NCBI RefSeq assembly: GCF_027244095.1
Contig: NC_069659.1
Coordinates: 348,680,250 to 348,744,249, forward strand
Direction: 5' to 3'
Origin: Hemicordylus capensis
Lineage: Eukaryota; Chordata; Lepidosauria; Squamata; Cordylidae
DNA: 64,000 bases
The notes under the pieces were generated by a model. The model had not been told where the DNA came from, made no database searches, and worked only from the letters and a program-made list of their open reading frames with translations. The translations under genes were made by a program, and so were the position numbers. Positions within the stretch are counted from its first letter, which is position 1; each line of letters opens with the position of its first letter. Below, piece after piece: positions 1 to 20,634 of this stretch.

Positions 1-17
1 GCTCAGTTAGCAGGGGT
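1..17 (-). mobile_element. Repeat B, terminal fragment
   Basis: The cagttagcagggg end of a minus-strand B copy whose body lies left of the window. Confidence 0.6.
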
Positions 18-219
18 CAACTAATAAGAATAAGAATATTTATATTCTTCTTTTCAACAGACAAAAAAAGTTCTCAACTTGGTTTCCATAGGAAAAAATG
101 ATAAGATGGTTTCCTTATTAATTCCTCTAATAAGAGACCACGGGTGTCATTAGCTGCTTTTCAGCAGCAACCAAAAAAGGGAGGCATTGCAGCACCAAAT
201 TTAATACTGTATTATAAAC

Positions 220-480
220 CTAATGGCGCAGCGGGAAATGACTTGACTAGCAAGCCAGAGGTTGCCAGTTCGAATCCCAGCTGATATGTTTCCCAGACTA
301 GGGGAAACACCTCTATTGGGCAGCAGCGATATAGGAAGGCATTGTCTGATACTGCATCGCCTCAAACTGCGTGGGAGGAGGCAATGGTAAACCCCTCCTG
401 TGTTCTACCAAAGACAACCACAGGGCTCTGTGGGTGCCAGGAGTCAACACCAACTCGACGGCACACTTTATTTATAAAGC
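220..480 (+). mobile_element. SINE C, near full length
   Basis: tRNA-like head (tggcgcagcggg, then a B-box ggttccgaatcc-like stretch near 265), body with aggaggcaatggtaaacccc and end ctcgacggcacacttta. Confidence 0.8.
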
Positions 481-486
481 AATGAG

Positions 487-1283
487 ATTGAAATTGGTTC
501 TAAAATGGAAGACTGCAAAGGACACAGACCCTTTTAAAGTTATTGAACAAGTTGCATATAAGGTACTACTAGATTACTTACTGTGGGCAAGAGAACATCC
601 TTATAGGAGGTCAGGTATGAGGAGTTATGACAACTATATATTGTGAGTTAATGCAAAACTGGGAAAAATGTAAAAGCTTTGTAAATCCAAATATTTCTCT
701 TTAGGTTCCTTTATTTTCAATGAATCCTTTAATTTTGCAGGTAGAGAATTAATTTGGGTCTGCAGTAATATAACCAGATACAGTGTCTTTCAGAATAAAA
801 AATGTTTAAGTTTTAATCTGTTGACTCAAAGAATGACTGGGGAGACAGTGGACTGGTTCCAGTATACGAGATTAAGAAGTTACGTAGACAATAAAACTAG
901 TAACAGACCACTGAGAATTGAATACACCGTTTTTGAATGTTTGTTTAAAACTGGTACATCAACTAAAGGAATATTGGCTGAGCTTTATCAGATGTGATTA
1001 GACCATGAAATACAATATAGTAAGGGTATTCACATGTGCAGCCTGACCCAGGCTAGGGTCACCCAGCCTGGGCTAGGCTATGTGTGTGAAGCGCCACAAG
1101 CGAGGCCGCTCCCAGTGCTGCCCCAGCGCCAAGCCCCAATTTTTAACCCGGTATTTAGCTGGGGTTAAGCGAAACAGTGGTTCTTGCCCAGCAATTGTCT
1201 GGATAATCACCTCCGGGTTAAACAGCTTCCTCCGGCCCCGCCTCACTGCAAGCTGAGAGGAAGGAGCCCCAGCTTGCTGTCTA
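487..1283. other. Unassigned intergenic sequence
   Basis: AT-rich to about 1020, then a GC-rich block (1030-1280) containing a short inverted repeat around cccaggctagg/cctgggctagg. No gene or known repeat was recognised. Confidence 0.4.
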
Positions 1284-1395
1284 ACTAATTACCCCTTCAA
1301 ATTGAGCAAAGAGATACCTTTTAAAGTGATGATTCTCTTATATTTAGCAGGGGGAGAGCAACTGGCCCTATCCAACCCCAGCATCAGAGGCGGAC
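1284..1395 (+). mobile_element. Repeat B, 5' fragment
   Basis: Matches other B copies from gagcaaagaga through agcagggggagagcaactgg to ccccagca, where it breaks into GC-rich sequence resembling a hAT fragment (cagaggcggacca). Confidence 0.65.
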
Positions 1396-1789
1396 CAATC
1401 CCCGGACCTTGGGGAACCGGTCCTGTCCTCCAAGGTCCGGGGGGGGGCTTCCAAATGGCTGGGGCCAGGGGCCTCCAGCAGCCACCCTGCCCCGCCAAAT
1501 CTCCACGTTTTTTAAACTCTTTCTGTGGCCAAGAGGTGGCTGTGGCGTGGCGCGGAGCAGAGCAGTCCTTCTCCCTTCTCCCCCACCTGGTGGCGGGGAC
1601 CAGGAGAGATGCTGGGCCCATCTGTTCGGGCCAGCGTCTCTAAGCAATTGTGAGTCATGTCTGCGCAGTTTAGAGATTGTTGCAAGCCCGTGACATCAGC
1701 TTGGGTTGCTCCTCTCTTTCCTGCACTGCCCACAGGCTGTCCATTTTCCAGGTAGAGCTGTGCAGTTGTGCACAGCTCTACCAGACAAA

Positions 1790-2195
1790 TGGCCAGTGTG
1801 TTGGAAGTGAAGGACTTTGCGCTGTCTCTTGTCTCAATGACAGTGGAGGACAGACGACTGAGTCAGAGGGTCATCCCTTCTCTACTGGTCATCCCTTCTC
1901 TACTGCTTTGACACTATCCCTTTGGAATGTAGATTACTACACTTCCTGCCTGCCTGCCTTGTCACTTCCTCTCTCCCTTCTCTCTTCTCTTCCTTCAACC
2001 TTGCAACATGCAAGCTCCTCTCCCCTGCACCATGTGTGCAGAGATGCAGACTCCATCTGCATCCAGCTAGATAGATAGATTAGAGATCCTATCTCCTCAC
2101 TTTCCGATCTAGAATGGAGTTCTCTAATAAATACCACTTCTATTGATTTGCAACTATGAACTGGCTCCAAGTTATTTTACTCTCAGCATACACGC
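1790..2195 (+). other. Possible solo LTR fossil
   Basis: CT-rich segment starting near tgttggaagtgaagg, with an AATAAA at about 2126 and ending near ctctcagca. It looks LTR-like in composition and layout, but no partner LTR, internal region or clear flanking duplication is seen. Confidence 0.2.
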
Positions 2196-2199
2196 ATGC

Positions 2200-2870
2200 C
2201 TAACCAAATTCCGCTGTGTTGTGCCTCTGTGCACTCTGCTATAATGAAAAAGGGTTTCTCTCACCAGAGAGAATTCCCAACACAGTGTGCCGGCAGTATG
2301 GCCACTGACGGAAGAAGCCAGCCAGTGGCCCATGTTCCTCCCGCTGGCGAGGCCCCCCGCCACACCCCCTGCATTTCTGATGTCAGACACAGAGGGTGTG
2401 ACTTCACTCCGAAATGGGGCCCCGTTTGAGAGCAAATACCGGCCAGTGCCACGTTCGCAGCAAGGCCAGGAGCTGCTGCCCACCCCTGAGTATGGCTCTT
2501 GGGTGGAGTGCGAGAGAGAGGAGCCTCCCCCCACCATCACCCAAGCTCCTGAGACCAGGGAGATCTAGGCTAAGACTCTCTGCTCAGTCATGAAACTCGC
2601 TGGGTGGCCCTAGACAAGCTATCACGCATCAGCCAGCCAGACTCACCAGCCTGTTCCTCTACAACAGGTTCTGCTTTCACATTGTGATGCTTGAGTTGCT
2701 TCATTTAATTGTGAAATTGTTTTGGCAAATGTTTGCAATTGCCACCCTGTGAGGGTTTTTTGGTTTTATTTTTTAACTGCAGGTGATGGAGATGAATACT
2801 TAAATAGTAATAAATATTTTTTCTAAAGATAAACTAAAGATCCTAAGTTGCAGGATCTTAAGAGAGGCAT
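2200..2870. other. Unassigned, with a SINE D fragment
   Basis: About 2585-2650 resembles the middle of SINE D (aaactcgctgggtggccctaga). 2220-2560 is GC-rich and unassigned. Confidence 0.35.
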
Positions 2871-2871
2871 A

Positions 2872-3196
2872 TACCCTCAGCTCTTGCCTGTGGGCTTCTC
2901 TGGGGCATCTGGTGGACCCAGAGGCACTCTTACCCCTGGACCTCCAGGCCAAAGTCCAGGGCCTCTACAACCCCTGCCCCACCCCCCGGCCAAATCCTCT
3001 TTAGTCTGTCCTGGGTGATGTGCTCACCCGGCCAACCATGATCATGCTTAATTTGCAGGGGAGGGGAAACCTCCAAAGGCCTTTCGGTCTAGTCTCCAAA
3101 ATGACCTAGATGCACCTCTGGGTAGGCCACTGTGTGAAACAGGATGCTGGACTAGATGGGCCTTGGGCCTGATCCAGCAGGGCTGTTCTTATGTTA
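2872..3196 (+). mobile_element. CR1 LINE 3' end, split by a hAT element
   Basis: CR1 3' sequence (ctgtgggcttctctggggcat ... tggactagatgggccttggg ... gggctgttcttatgtt), interrupted by the element at 2919-3120. Confidence 0.75.
2919..3120. mobile_element. Non-autonomous hAT-like element (202 bp)
   Basis: Ends CAGAGGCACTC/GCACCTCTG; flanked by 8-bp duplications ggtggacc (2911-2918) and ggtaggcc (3121-3128), 6/8 identical. Same family as 29922-30116. Confidence 0.7.
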
Positions 3197-3485
3197 ATGA
3201 GGAAACAATTCTGTGATAGAGATGTAAAATTTCTGGAAATTTTGAAGCCATGAGAAAACCTGTTTTGTTCCCTTTTAAAAAACAAAAAACAAAAATGGAA
3301 ATGGAAATGGGGAAAAATTGAAATATATGCAATACTTTTTTTCTAGCACCCTTTACGCATCTAAAGTTGCATTTTTTTCCCTTTAGGAGCATTTATTATA
3401 TATAAACTGCTTTGCCATAACATTGATCGCATTTAGTATATTACATTTAGAAGAACTGTATCACTACAGTACTTCTTCTAATCCT

Positions 3486-3680
3486 TCATTTTAGCAGGGG
3501 GAGAGTAAATGGCCCTATTCACCCCCAGCACAGTACCTCCAGTGACTGTTGCTGGTGTCTATCTTGTGTTTCTTTTTAGATTGTGAGCCCTTTGGGGACA
3601 GGGATCCATCTTATTTATGTATTATTTCTCTGTGTAAACCGCCCTGAGCCATTTTTGGGAGGGCGGTATAGAAATTGAAT

Positions 3681-3726
<46 letters not shown>
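3486..3726 (+). mobile_element. Repeat B with (TCA)n tail
   Basis: agcagggggagagtaaatggccc through ttgtgagccctttgggga to ccgccctgagccatttttgg and tatagaaattgaataaat, then a (TCA)n microsatellite at 3686-3726. Confidence 0.8.
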
Positions 3727-3727
<1 letters not shown>

Positions 3728-4500
3728 TTAATGATTTATGAAAACTGAATTGCCTGTATTGAAACAAGCCTGTCTACCAATCCCCAAGAAAAAGTATTGC
3801 AGCTGGAGATTCTGGGAGTTGTAGTCAGACTTCCTTTTATTTCTTGATCAGGTTTATTTCAAAAAACATAGACCAGTTCTTTCACATGCTATAGAAGTGA
3901 AAGAAGTGAAGTAAGAAGAATCACAAGCAAGAAGCTTGGGAAAGTGAAGTGAACACCTTATACGAATATATCTGAACACCTTTTCTTAGATTTTATTCAT
4001 TATTCCCCCAAAAAGTATGTCATAATCCGTTCCCCCATTTTTTCTTTAAAAAAGACCAAAAAAAGAATCCTTCCAAAAAACTCCCCTCGCTCCCCACGTC
4101 ATTGTTTCTCCTCCCCCCGCCCTTCTTCTGTCTGGTCTGTGCCCCAAGGGGCTCACAATCTAAAACGAACATAGGAGAGAAATAACAGAGGAAGGGGAGG
4201 CTTGGATATGCTGGTGGGGGGGGGGAATCCTTAACTGCCACAAAGTGCAAGGACTATCTCCACCAAGAGGACTTTTTTGGGGGTTTTTTTAATTATTGTT
4301 ATCAAGAAGTACTTGCTAACAGGATCAACTCTTCTGAAAATGCATTTTATCAAAATGTATATTTAAATACAGGATAGGTGTGGGGTTTTTTTGTTTTGTT
4401 TTTTTTAAAGGTGTTTCAGGGGGGGAAACCTGATAAAGTTGAATAATTTCAATTTGCGGTGTAAAGGGGGTGCCGGCCTGGGCATTGCACAGCACACACA
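3727..4500. other. Intergenic, repeat fragments
   Basis: An FB arm fragment at 3788-3830 (ggagattctgggagttgtag) and a minus-strand B fragment at 4138-4192 (ggggctcacaatctaaaa). The rest has homopolymer runs and no recognised feature; no CLCN2 exon was found. Confidence 0.45.
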
Positions 4501-4519
4501 CACCGTCACGCACCGCTAA

Positions 4520-4665
4520 GAGATCGTTGCGCCTGCGCAGCAAATAGACCCTCCCCACTTTCTCTTCGGTCTATCCACGCGCTCTTTCTCTGCCCACCAA
4601 CATGGCGATCTTGGCTTCGTGCGGCTTACGTCATCCACAAGCGTCGTCGGCGCCGGAAGTGAGGG
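4520..4665 (+). promoter_or_regulatory. POLR2H: POLR2H proximal promoter
   Basis: A GC-rich, TATA-less housekeeping-type promoter. Visible sites are an NRF1-like palindrome TGCGCCTGCGCA at 4528-4539, a YY1-like element CAACATGGCGATCTTGG around 4600, a CRE-like TTACGTCA at 4626-4633 and an ETS core CCGGAAGT at 4653-4660. YY1 elements of this kind usually sit just downstream of the start site, so transcription probably begins near 4560-4600 (inference). An ATG inside the YY1 element (4602) opens an 86-codon frame ending at 4862; it would be an uORF if the start site lies upstream. Confidence 0.7.
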
Positions 4666-4841
4666 GGGGAAAGCAAACCAGCGTGTGTCTGTGTGTTGCA
4701 CTTGCATGCGGGTCCCTGGAAGCCGCGGGTCCTCCCAGCAGTGACGGGGCTTGCCCTCTCCGGGGTTTTGTTGTCTTCCATTTTTGGTGGGGTTGTCTTC
4801 CAGTGGCTTCCTCTGCGGGATTTCCTCCTCCACCCTCCCCG

Positions 4842-14642
<9,801 letters not shown>

Positions 14643-15080
14643 GCAGTTTGGGGTTGCAGAATGGTTGGACTCTGCCATGGCAGCCGGGACTCAGGAACAA
14701 GAACCCATCGGCTGCCTCCCACGCAAGTGGAGAGGGTTGCAAGCAAAGCCTCTCCCCCGTGGGCTCCGCCTCTGAGCATCGGGAGGCTCAGCTTCCAGAA
14801 TTCATCAGGACTCCACTGTGAGAACTGGCCCAGGACACCTCTTGATGGGAGGGGAACCGGGAATGAGAGCAGCCCCCACTGATGCTGGGGGTGCTGCGTT
14901 TGCACGCCAGGCATCTCTGTGTCTGTGATGAACGGCCTTTTTATTCTCCGGATTCAAGTCCCCGAAGACCAGCCCTGCCCCTTCAAGCAGGCTGGGACCG
15001 CTCTTTCCTGAGTTCACTGGGAGGAAAGAGGTGCAGCTCGCAATGCAGGCTTTCTCTGTGGCCTTGGTTATGTGATCTTC

Positions 15081-15086
15081 ATTAAA
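15081..15086 (+). terminator. POLR2H: POLR2H poly(A) signal ATTAAA
   Basis: The common variant ATTAAA lies 439 bases after the stop codon and is followed by a T/G-rich stretch. No better signal is seen between 14643 and 15110. Confidence 0.65.
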
Positions 15087-15109
15087 ACCTAGCTTTTTCA
15101 TGCTTGGCT

Positions 15110-15670
15110 GTCCGCCTACCTATTGCAGCTGTGCGAGAAAGTGAGTGGTCCGAGGACCTTGTGACCTGAAAAGTCTTGAGACTCTGCCGTCTGAGGTGTG
15201 CAGGCGGAAACGAGTTACCCAGCCCATTCTGCAAGCCTAAACTATTGTTTTGCTGCCCTCCACTGAATGGAGACCTTTGGGTCAGGACTGCATCCCTGGT
15301 GGGCAAGGAGCATTAGTGCTCCTAGGCAGCAGACTAATAAGCAAATAGGCAAGGGTCAGGCCCCATGGAATTTGGGGGCTGGCTCTCGTGACCGACAGCT
15401 GGGTCAGAGGAACTTCCAGCCAGGCTGTGTTCCAGTGCACTCCTGGAACACAGTCCTGTGCTAGCAAACGTCGAGGCAGGGGGAAGTGGGAAGGGATTGT
15501 CTGTTAGCTGTGATCTGGGTAGACGGCGTGGGGTGCAATACAGTCCTGGGTACCCAGTGTGGGTTGGCTGCTGCCGTCCAACCCACATCACAGCCAGCAC
15601 ACAACCACTTCCCCCTTCTCTACCATGACCATTTCTCAGGAGCACATACTGGGCTGGGAGCCTGGCTGCA
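15110..15670. other. POLR2H/THPO convergent interval, unassigned
   Basis: No recognised repeat or coding exon. Confidence 0.4.
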
Positions 15671-15674
15671 TGCT

Positions 15675-15895
15675 AGCCAGCGTGGTGTAGTGGTTAGAGT
15701 GCTGGACTAGGACCGGGGAGACCTGAGTTCGAATCCCCATTCAGCTTCATGAGACTTGCTGGGTGACTCTGGGCCAGTCACTTCTCTCTCAGCCTAACCT
15801 ACTTCACAGGATTGTTGTGAGGAGAAACTTAAGTATGTAGTCTGGGCTCCTTGGAGGAAGAGTGGGATATAAATGTAAAAATAATAATAAAAATA
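15675..15895 (+). mobile_element. SINE D (tRNA-headed), near full length
   Basis: Head agcgtggtgtagtggttaga with B-box gagttcgaatcccc, body cttgctgggtgactctgggc, tail gagtgggatataaatgtaaa then A/AAT-rich. Confidence 0.85.
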
Positions 15896-15939
15896 CCCAG
15901 CTGTCAGTTTTGAGAACCAGCACTAGTATGTCACCTAAG

Positions 15940-16690
15940 TGAGGGGCTTCCCAACCATGGGGCCCCAGATGCTGTTGGACTACAACTCCCATGATCCCCT
16001 TCTGATGCGAGATTTAGTCCAGCAACAATTTTTTAAAAACAGAAATTTGGGGCAGCAGGTTGGGGGGAGGGCTCAAGGTTGAGAGCCGCTGACTTAAGCT
16101 AAACAAGTGCATGACTGCTGGTAGTCCTTTTGTAATAGAAACCACCTTTTGGCTTTCTTGGGAAAATGGGAGACTGTGAAAACCTGTTCTTTTTCAGAAG
16201 CAAAATGGGAAGTTCGGGTTTTCCCCCTATGTTAAAGGGCTTCTGCCAGGGCTGCTTTCCTCACAGGTGCTCCAGCTTTACAATAGAGTGGGTGCCATTT
16301 TGCAACAAGAGCTTCATGATGGTGCACTTGGATGTAGCTGGGGTGCTACATACAAAACCTACAGCAGCCCCATTCAGACACCATTAGAACAGAGGCTGGA
16401 CTTGCACACAGCCTCTGAAAGTGGGCCAGAAGCCCCTCCCCGGCATGTCACTCGTCTTCTCCCCGCGCTCCTCACCATTCCAACAGCATGAGTCTGAAGA
16501 AGCAAACGCTGTAATCGTGATGGTAGGCATTTCCATGCAGGAGATAATGAAATACTAGATTTGTGGATATTTTGGGGAAGCAAGCCCTCCTCCTGGACAC
16601 TTGAGTCCAAAGGTGTTTTCTCCACTGAATGCTGTTGTGTTTGTCATTTAAAAAAAATGCTAAATTTGAAGTTCCTAATGTTGTCCTCAG
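15940..16690. other. FB fragment then unassigned sequence
   Basis: FB arm at 15943-16025 (gttggactacaactcccatg). 16030-16690 has no recognised feature. Confidence 0.45.
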
Positions 16691-16692
16691 TC

Positions 16693-17352
16693 ACCTTAAG
16701 TGGCTCAGAGGGGAAATGCTTGACTAACAAGCAGAAGGTTGCCAGTTCAAATCCCTGCTGGTATGTTTCCCAGACTATGGGAAACACACCAGGGGTGTGG
16801 CCACAATTGGGCAATCGGGTTCAAAGAACCCGGGCCACTACCGTGCCTCACGGCCCCCCCACACACACATACGTCTGACATCAGATGTGCATGTGTGTGC
16901 ATTAGCTCCCAAACACGGCCACACGACACCATCTGGGAGTTGAATGGCCAGCACTGCATTCACCGTGTGGCCAGGAGCGGCTCTCCCTGCCTTAAAAGGC
17001 AAGGAGAGCCACTTCTGGCCGCATGGCGAATGCAGGGATGGCCTTGATCATTGGCCATGCGGCCCCATTCGGGAGCTAGACCATGCCCCGCACATCTGAT
17101 GTCAGATGCAGGGGTGTGGCTAAGCTGGTCCGAGCAGGGCCACCATGGCGGCCAGACATGGGCCGCCGCTGGTCTCCCTCCGCCAGTGGGAAGCGCCTAT
17201 ATCAGGCAGTAGCAATATAGGAAGATGCTGGAAGGCATAATCTCATACTGCATGGGAGGAGGCAATGGTAAACTCCTCCTGTATTCTACCAAAAGAAAAC
17301 CACAGGGCTCTGGGTGCCAGGAGTTGAAATCGACTCGACAGCACACTTTACC
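16693..17352 (+). mobile_element. SINE C split by a hAT-like insert
   Basis: 5' part to about 16788 (ggaaatgcttgactaacaag ... tgggaaacac) and 3' part from about 17190 (gcgcctatatcaggcagtag) to the end cgactcgacagcacacttta. The insert begins ccaggggtgtggccacaat and carries a second copy of that end near 17110. Confidence 0.75.
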
Positions 17353-17355
17353 TTT

Positions 17356-18310
17356 AATATTGTCCTCATCTCCTGCTGTAGATGTTATTGGTCAAATTTG
17401 CTTTTGACCACTGTGGCAGGGGATGATGGGTGTTTTAGTCCAGCATCTGGGGTTCCCAAGTTTGAGGGGGGGACCCCTGCATAGCCTTATGTCCTAATAC
17501 AATCTGACATGACCCGTTTTGAAAAATACAAGTCCAATAGGCTCTGCTGGAGTGTGATCCCGTCTTGTGATTTCTTTTACTTCTTGATAATGCAGATGAA
17601 GAGAATCAAAAGCAGGTGATATGTATGCCCTTCAAACTTATTTGATGTTCTTAAAACACAAATGGAACAACATTCAGTGGAAAGCAAGTAAATAAACTTC
17701 TTTAGATTCAGAATCCAGGGTTTGGGATTATTTCCTCAAAATGTCTGCTGATTTAATATCTCACAGATCTTCTGGTTAATTCAAGTCTCTTTCAAGATGT
17801 TGGCGAGGTAGTGCCTTCTGCCGCTGCAGAAGGCAGTTCCCTGAACACAATCCATTTGCAGGCATCCACAGACCCTAAACCAGCTTGTCGCTAAAGTGAC
17901 CCTTCTGGTGACTTTAGGTGAACCTTCTGCCTCAAGCTGGCTGAGTGATGGGTTCTTTTCATGTATATTTTCATAAGACCACAGTCATCCATACACACAA
18001 TAACCAGCTGTAGAGACAAAATAATTATTAAATATACAACCCCATTGACAATAAGAATTGGGGTCGAGGCCCATCACATCTGAAATAACCAGTTTGCAGG
18101 CTTATCAACAGGCATTCAGTCAGGTTGCCTCAGAAGTCCTCTTGAGGTGAACCATCAGTGTCAGACAGGCTGAACCGCAGAGAATTATGCTTCTCCCCCT
18201 GCCCACCTGTCACAGTGGCTCACACCTGACTTTCCAGCCCCTTACTGCAAGGGTTAAACTGCTTTGAGAACATTTGTTGAAAAACATTGCATAAATATTT
18301 TGCCGTAGTT
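17356..18310. other. Unassigned, between POLR2H and THPO
   Basis: FB half at 17400-17482. 17880-17940 can form a nested hairpin (ccagcttg/caagctgg outside, ctaaagtgacc/ggtgactttag inside). The rest is unclassified; it may include distal THPO 3' UTR, but no clear signal was seen. Confidence 0.35.
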
Positions 18311-18319
18311 ATTGCCAGC

Positions 18320-18445
18320 ATTCCCAACTGTGGGTCCCCAGAGCAATACAACTCCCATCACCTCCAGGCCTCAGCCACTGTGGCAGGGGATGATGGGAGT
18401 TGTATTCCAACATCATCTGTGGACCCACAGGTGGAAACCCCTGTC
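18320..18445. mobile_element. FB fold-back element
   Basis: gcattcccaactgtgggtcc ... ggatgatgggagttgtattc ... aggtggaaacccctg. Confidence 0.65.
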
Positions 18446-18589
18446 AGTGGATAAGCCCAGAAATTCTTAGATTTCCAGCCTTAAGAGAAATGAGAGTTAT
18501 GCTGTCACTCATGGTAAGGACGATGCCATATATCCACATGAGTTTACCCAGCACTGAGATGTTTCCTGCTGCAGTCTGCTGAGAAACAT

Positions 18590-18905
18590 CATAAGAACAG
18601 CCCTGCTGGATCAGGCCCAAAAATGCCCATCTAGTCCAGCATCCTGTTCCACACAGTGGCCCACCAGATGCCTCTGGGAAGTCCACGAGCAAGAGGTATG
18701 TGCATGCCCTCTCTCCTGCTGTTGCTCCCCTGCAACTGGTATTTAGTGGCATTGTGCCTCTGAGGTTGGAGGTGGCCTATAGCCACCAGACTAGTAGCCA
18801 TTGATAGACCTCCTCCATGAATTTATCTAAGCCCCTCTTAAAGCCATCCAGGTAGTCACCACATCTATAAGATCCTTGCCAATATATAGTCCCAAGAAAA
18901 CCTCC
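18590..18905 (-). mobile_element. CR1 LINE 3' part
   Basis: ataagaacagccctgctgga ... ctcctgctgttgctcccctg ... catgaatttatctaagcccc, reverse CR1. Confidence 0.8.
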
Positions 18906-20475
18906 AGCCCATCGGAGAAAGCCTGGGGGTATAGAAGGGCAATCAAAGCCAGGACAACATCCATAAGGTGTGCCAAATTTTGCACCCATTTCAACCCAAT
19001 TCTGTGTCCTTTTTTTCAACACTCTGCTAATCCTTTCTCACACCTTGATGCAAGTTTTGGGATACGGTGAGTAGCAAAAATGAATACAAATAAATAAAAC
19101 ACATCCGTTGTGCTTTGCCTCTGAAGTTCAGGCCTCCATACCAGTTTCCTGCCAACATGTGTTTTTATGGTTGTCACTAAAATCAGACCCACAGGCAGGA
19201 GGATGCAGATGGCATTCATGGGGAGTCCGTAGCTCGCTGAGAGAAACTCTGGGCATCCGTTCCTTCAGGTTGCTAAGAAGTGCTCCCCTTGTGTGAGGGC
19301 ATGTGCATTTTAAACATGCACCGCCTGGAAAACCTCTGGGGGAACAGGAGCAGAAGGTCACTCCCGTACAAGCTCTGTGCTCAGCCTGGGACATCCTCTC
19401 GGCAGCCCTGTATGGCCTAATGGCTGTTTGGAAGCCCTCTCCTTGTTCCTGGCATGCAGCTGAAGGAAGGCCCGTGGACTCCAGTGTGAGGGAGGTTTCA
19501 AGAAAGCTGGCAATGCTGACGCTTCCAATAACTGCACAGAACCTGCTGGATTTGCTAACATCTCAGGCACCCCAAAGGAAGACGAATGGGGTGGGGAAAG
19601 TCCTCCTGAGAGCACAGCCAGACTTGCTCATCTCCGGAAGCCTTGCCTGCAGGTGCCTAAAGCAAGCAGTTCTTTGATGAGGAGGACTGGAACCTCTGTC
19701 TTCCACTGCCACGCAATTCTTGTCTTTTTCCACTGGGGTCTCTTTCTCCTGGAGTTTTGGCCTTATGCCCTGCAGGCCACTGGGTGACCTGCTATTCATC
19801 TCGCCTCTCCCGTGATGGCTTGGACCATCGCTCACTGCCCCCTTGAGGGGGTCAAACGGGAAGGGCGCTGGGCAAAATTGGTAGCCCCATCTGGTCTCCG
19901 ACATTCTTAAAGTTCAGGCTCAACAAAGCTCACCTCAAAGGAGATCTGAGCTCCAAGTCCCCAAAATTCTTCTCTGCTCTTCTACAAGATGTCTTCTGCA
20001 CCTTGCCCCAGTTCCTACCCTTTACTTACTGGTCAGCAATGGATTCTCTGCCTACATGTAAAGTGCAATGATGCAGCAGCAAACTGCTCTTTTTCTTCCT
20101 TCAGGAGGTCAAAGGAAAGGCATGGTGACTCTTGGGACTAGTAGTCTTCCCAAGGGCTGCTTCAATGCCCTTGGGAAGTCTACAAGTCCCAGGAGCCACT
20201 GCACCTTTCCCTTGACTGCTGAGAGAAAGAACCCTAGACAAAAACCCAATGCATGGTGCTGCACTGTACACAAGTGGACAAAACTGCCAATACTCCTGCT
20301 TGCTGCCTCTGATGATCAGTAAGTAAAAGGGGTAGAAGGACTGTAGAAGGGTGGGGGCTGGTGGGGAAGGGTTTTCTGAGCCTTGAAAGGGTTTGGAAAG
20401 CTACCCAATTTTCAGGGAGAGTAACTGGATAATTTCCGAGCCAACATGCTATGAGCAGGGGGCATTGGGCCATCT
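18906..20475. other. Downstream of THPO, mostly non-repetitive
   Basis: No recognised repeat or exon. It may contain the THPO 3' UTR next to the stop at 20476, but no AATAAA on the minus strand stands out. Confidence 0.4.
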
Positions 20476-20634
20476 CTACCCGTGATCTCCGCCACAGGAG
20501 TCTTTCCACAGGTCATGGAAGAGGAGGCGCAGCTTTCCCCGGACAAGCTGCTTGTAGGTCTGGAAGATGGTCCTAAGATTTCTCTCCGGAATTAACTGGG
20601 AATCTTCTTCTGGCTGCCTGGTGGAGTCCTGCTC
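20476..20634 (-). CDS. THPO: THPO coding exon 5 and stop
   Basis: The acceptor is ttctcacttcag. 52 codons plus TAG; helix D (NLRTIFQTYKQLVRGKLRLL), then FHDLWKDSCGGDHG. The final cysteine is five residues before the stop. No C-terminal glycan domain follows in frame. Confidence 0.94.
   Translation of the reverse strand, partial: EQDSTRQPEEDSQLIPERNLRTIFQTYKQLVRGKLRLLFHDLWKDSCGGDHG

Noticed and set aside
371-646. 91-codon open frame near the left edge
   Set aside because: It begins inside SINE C and runs into unassigned AT-rich sequence, with no family resemblance.
1790-2195. Solo LTR call at higher confidence
   Set aside because: No second LTR, internal region or clear duplication; kept only as a low-confidence fossil.
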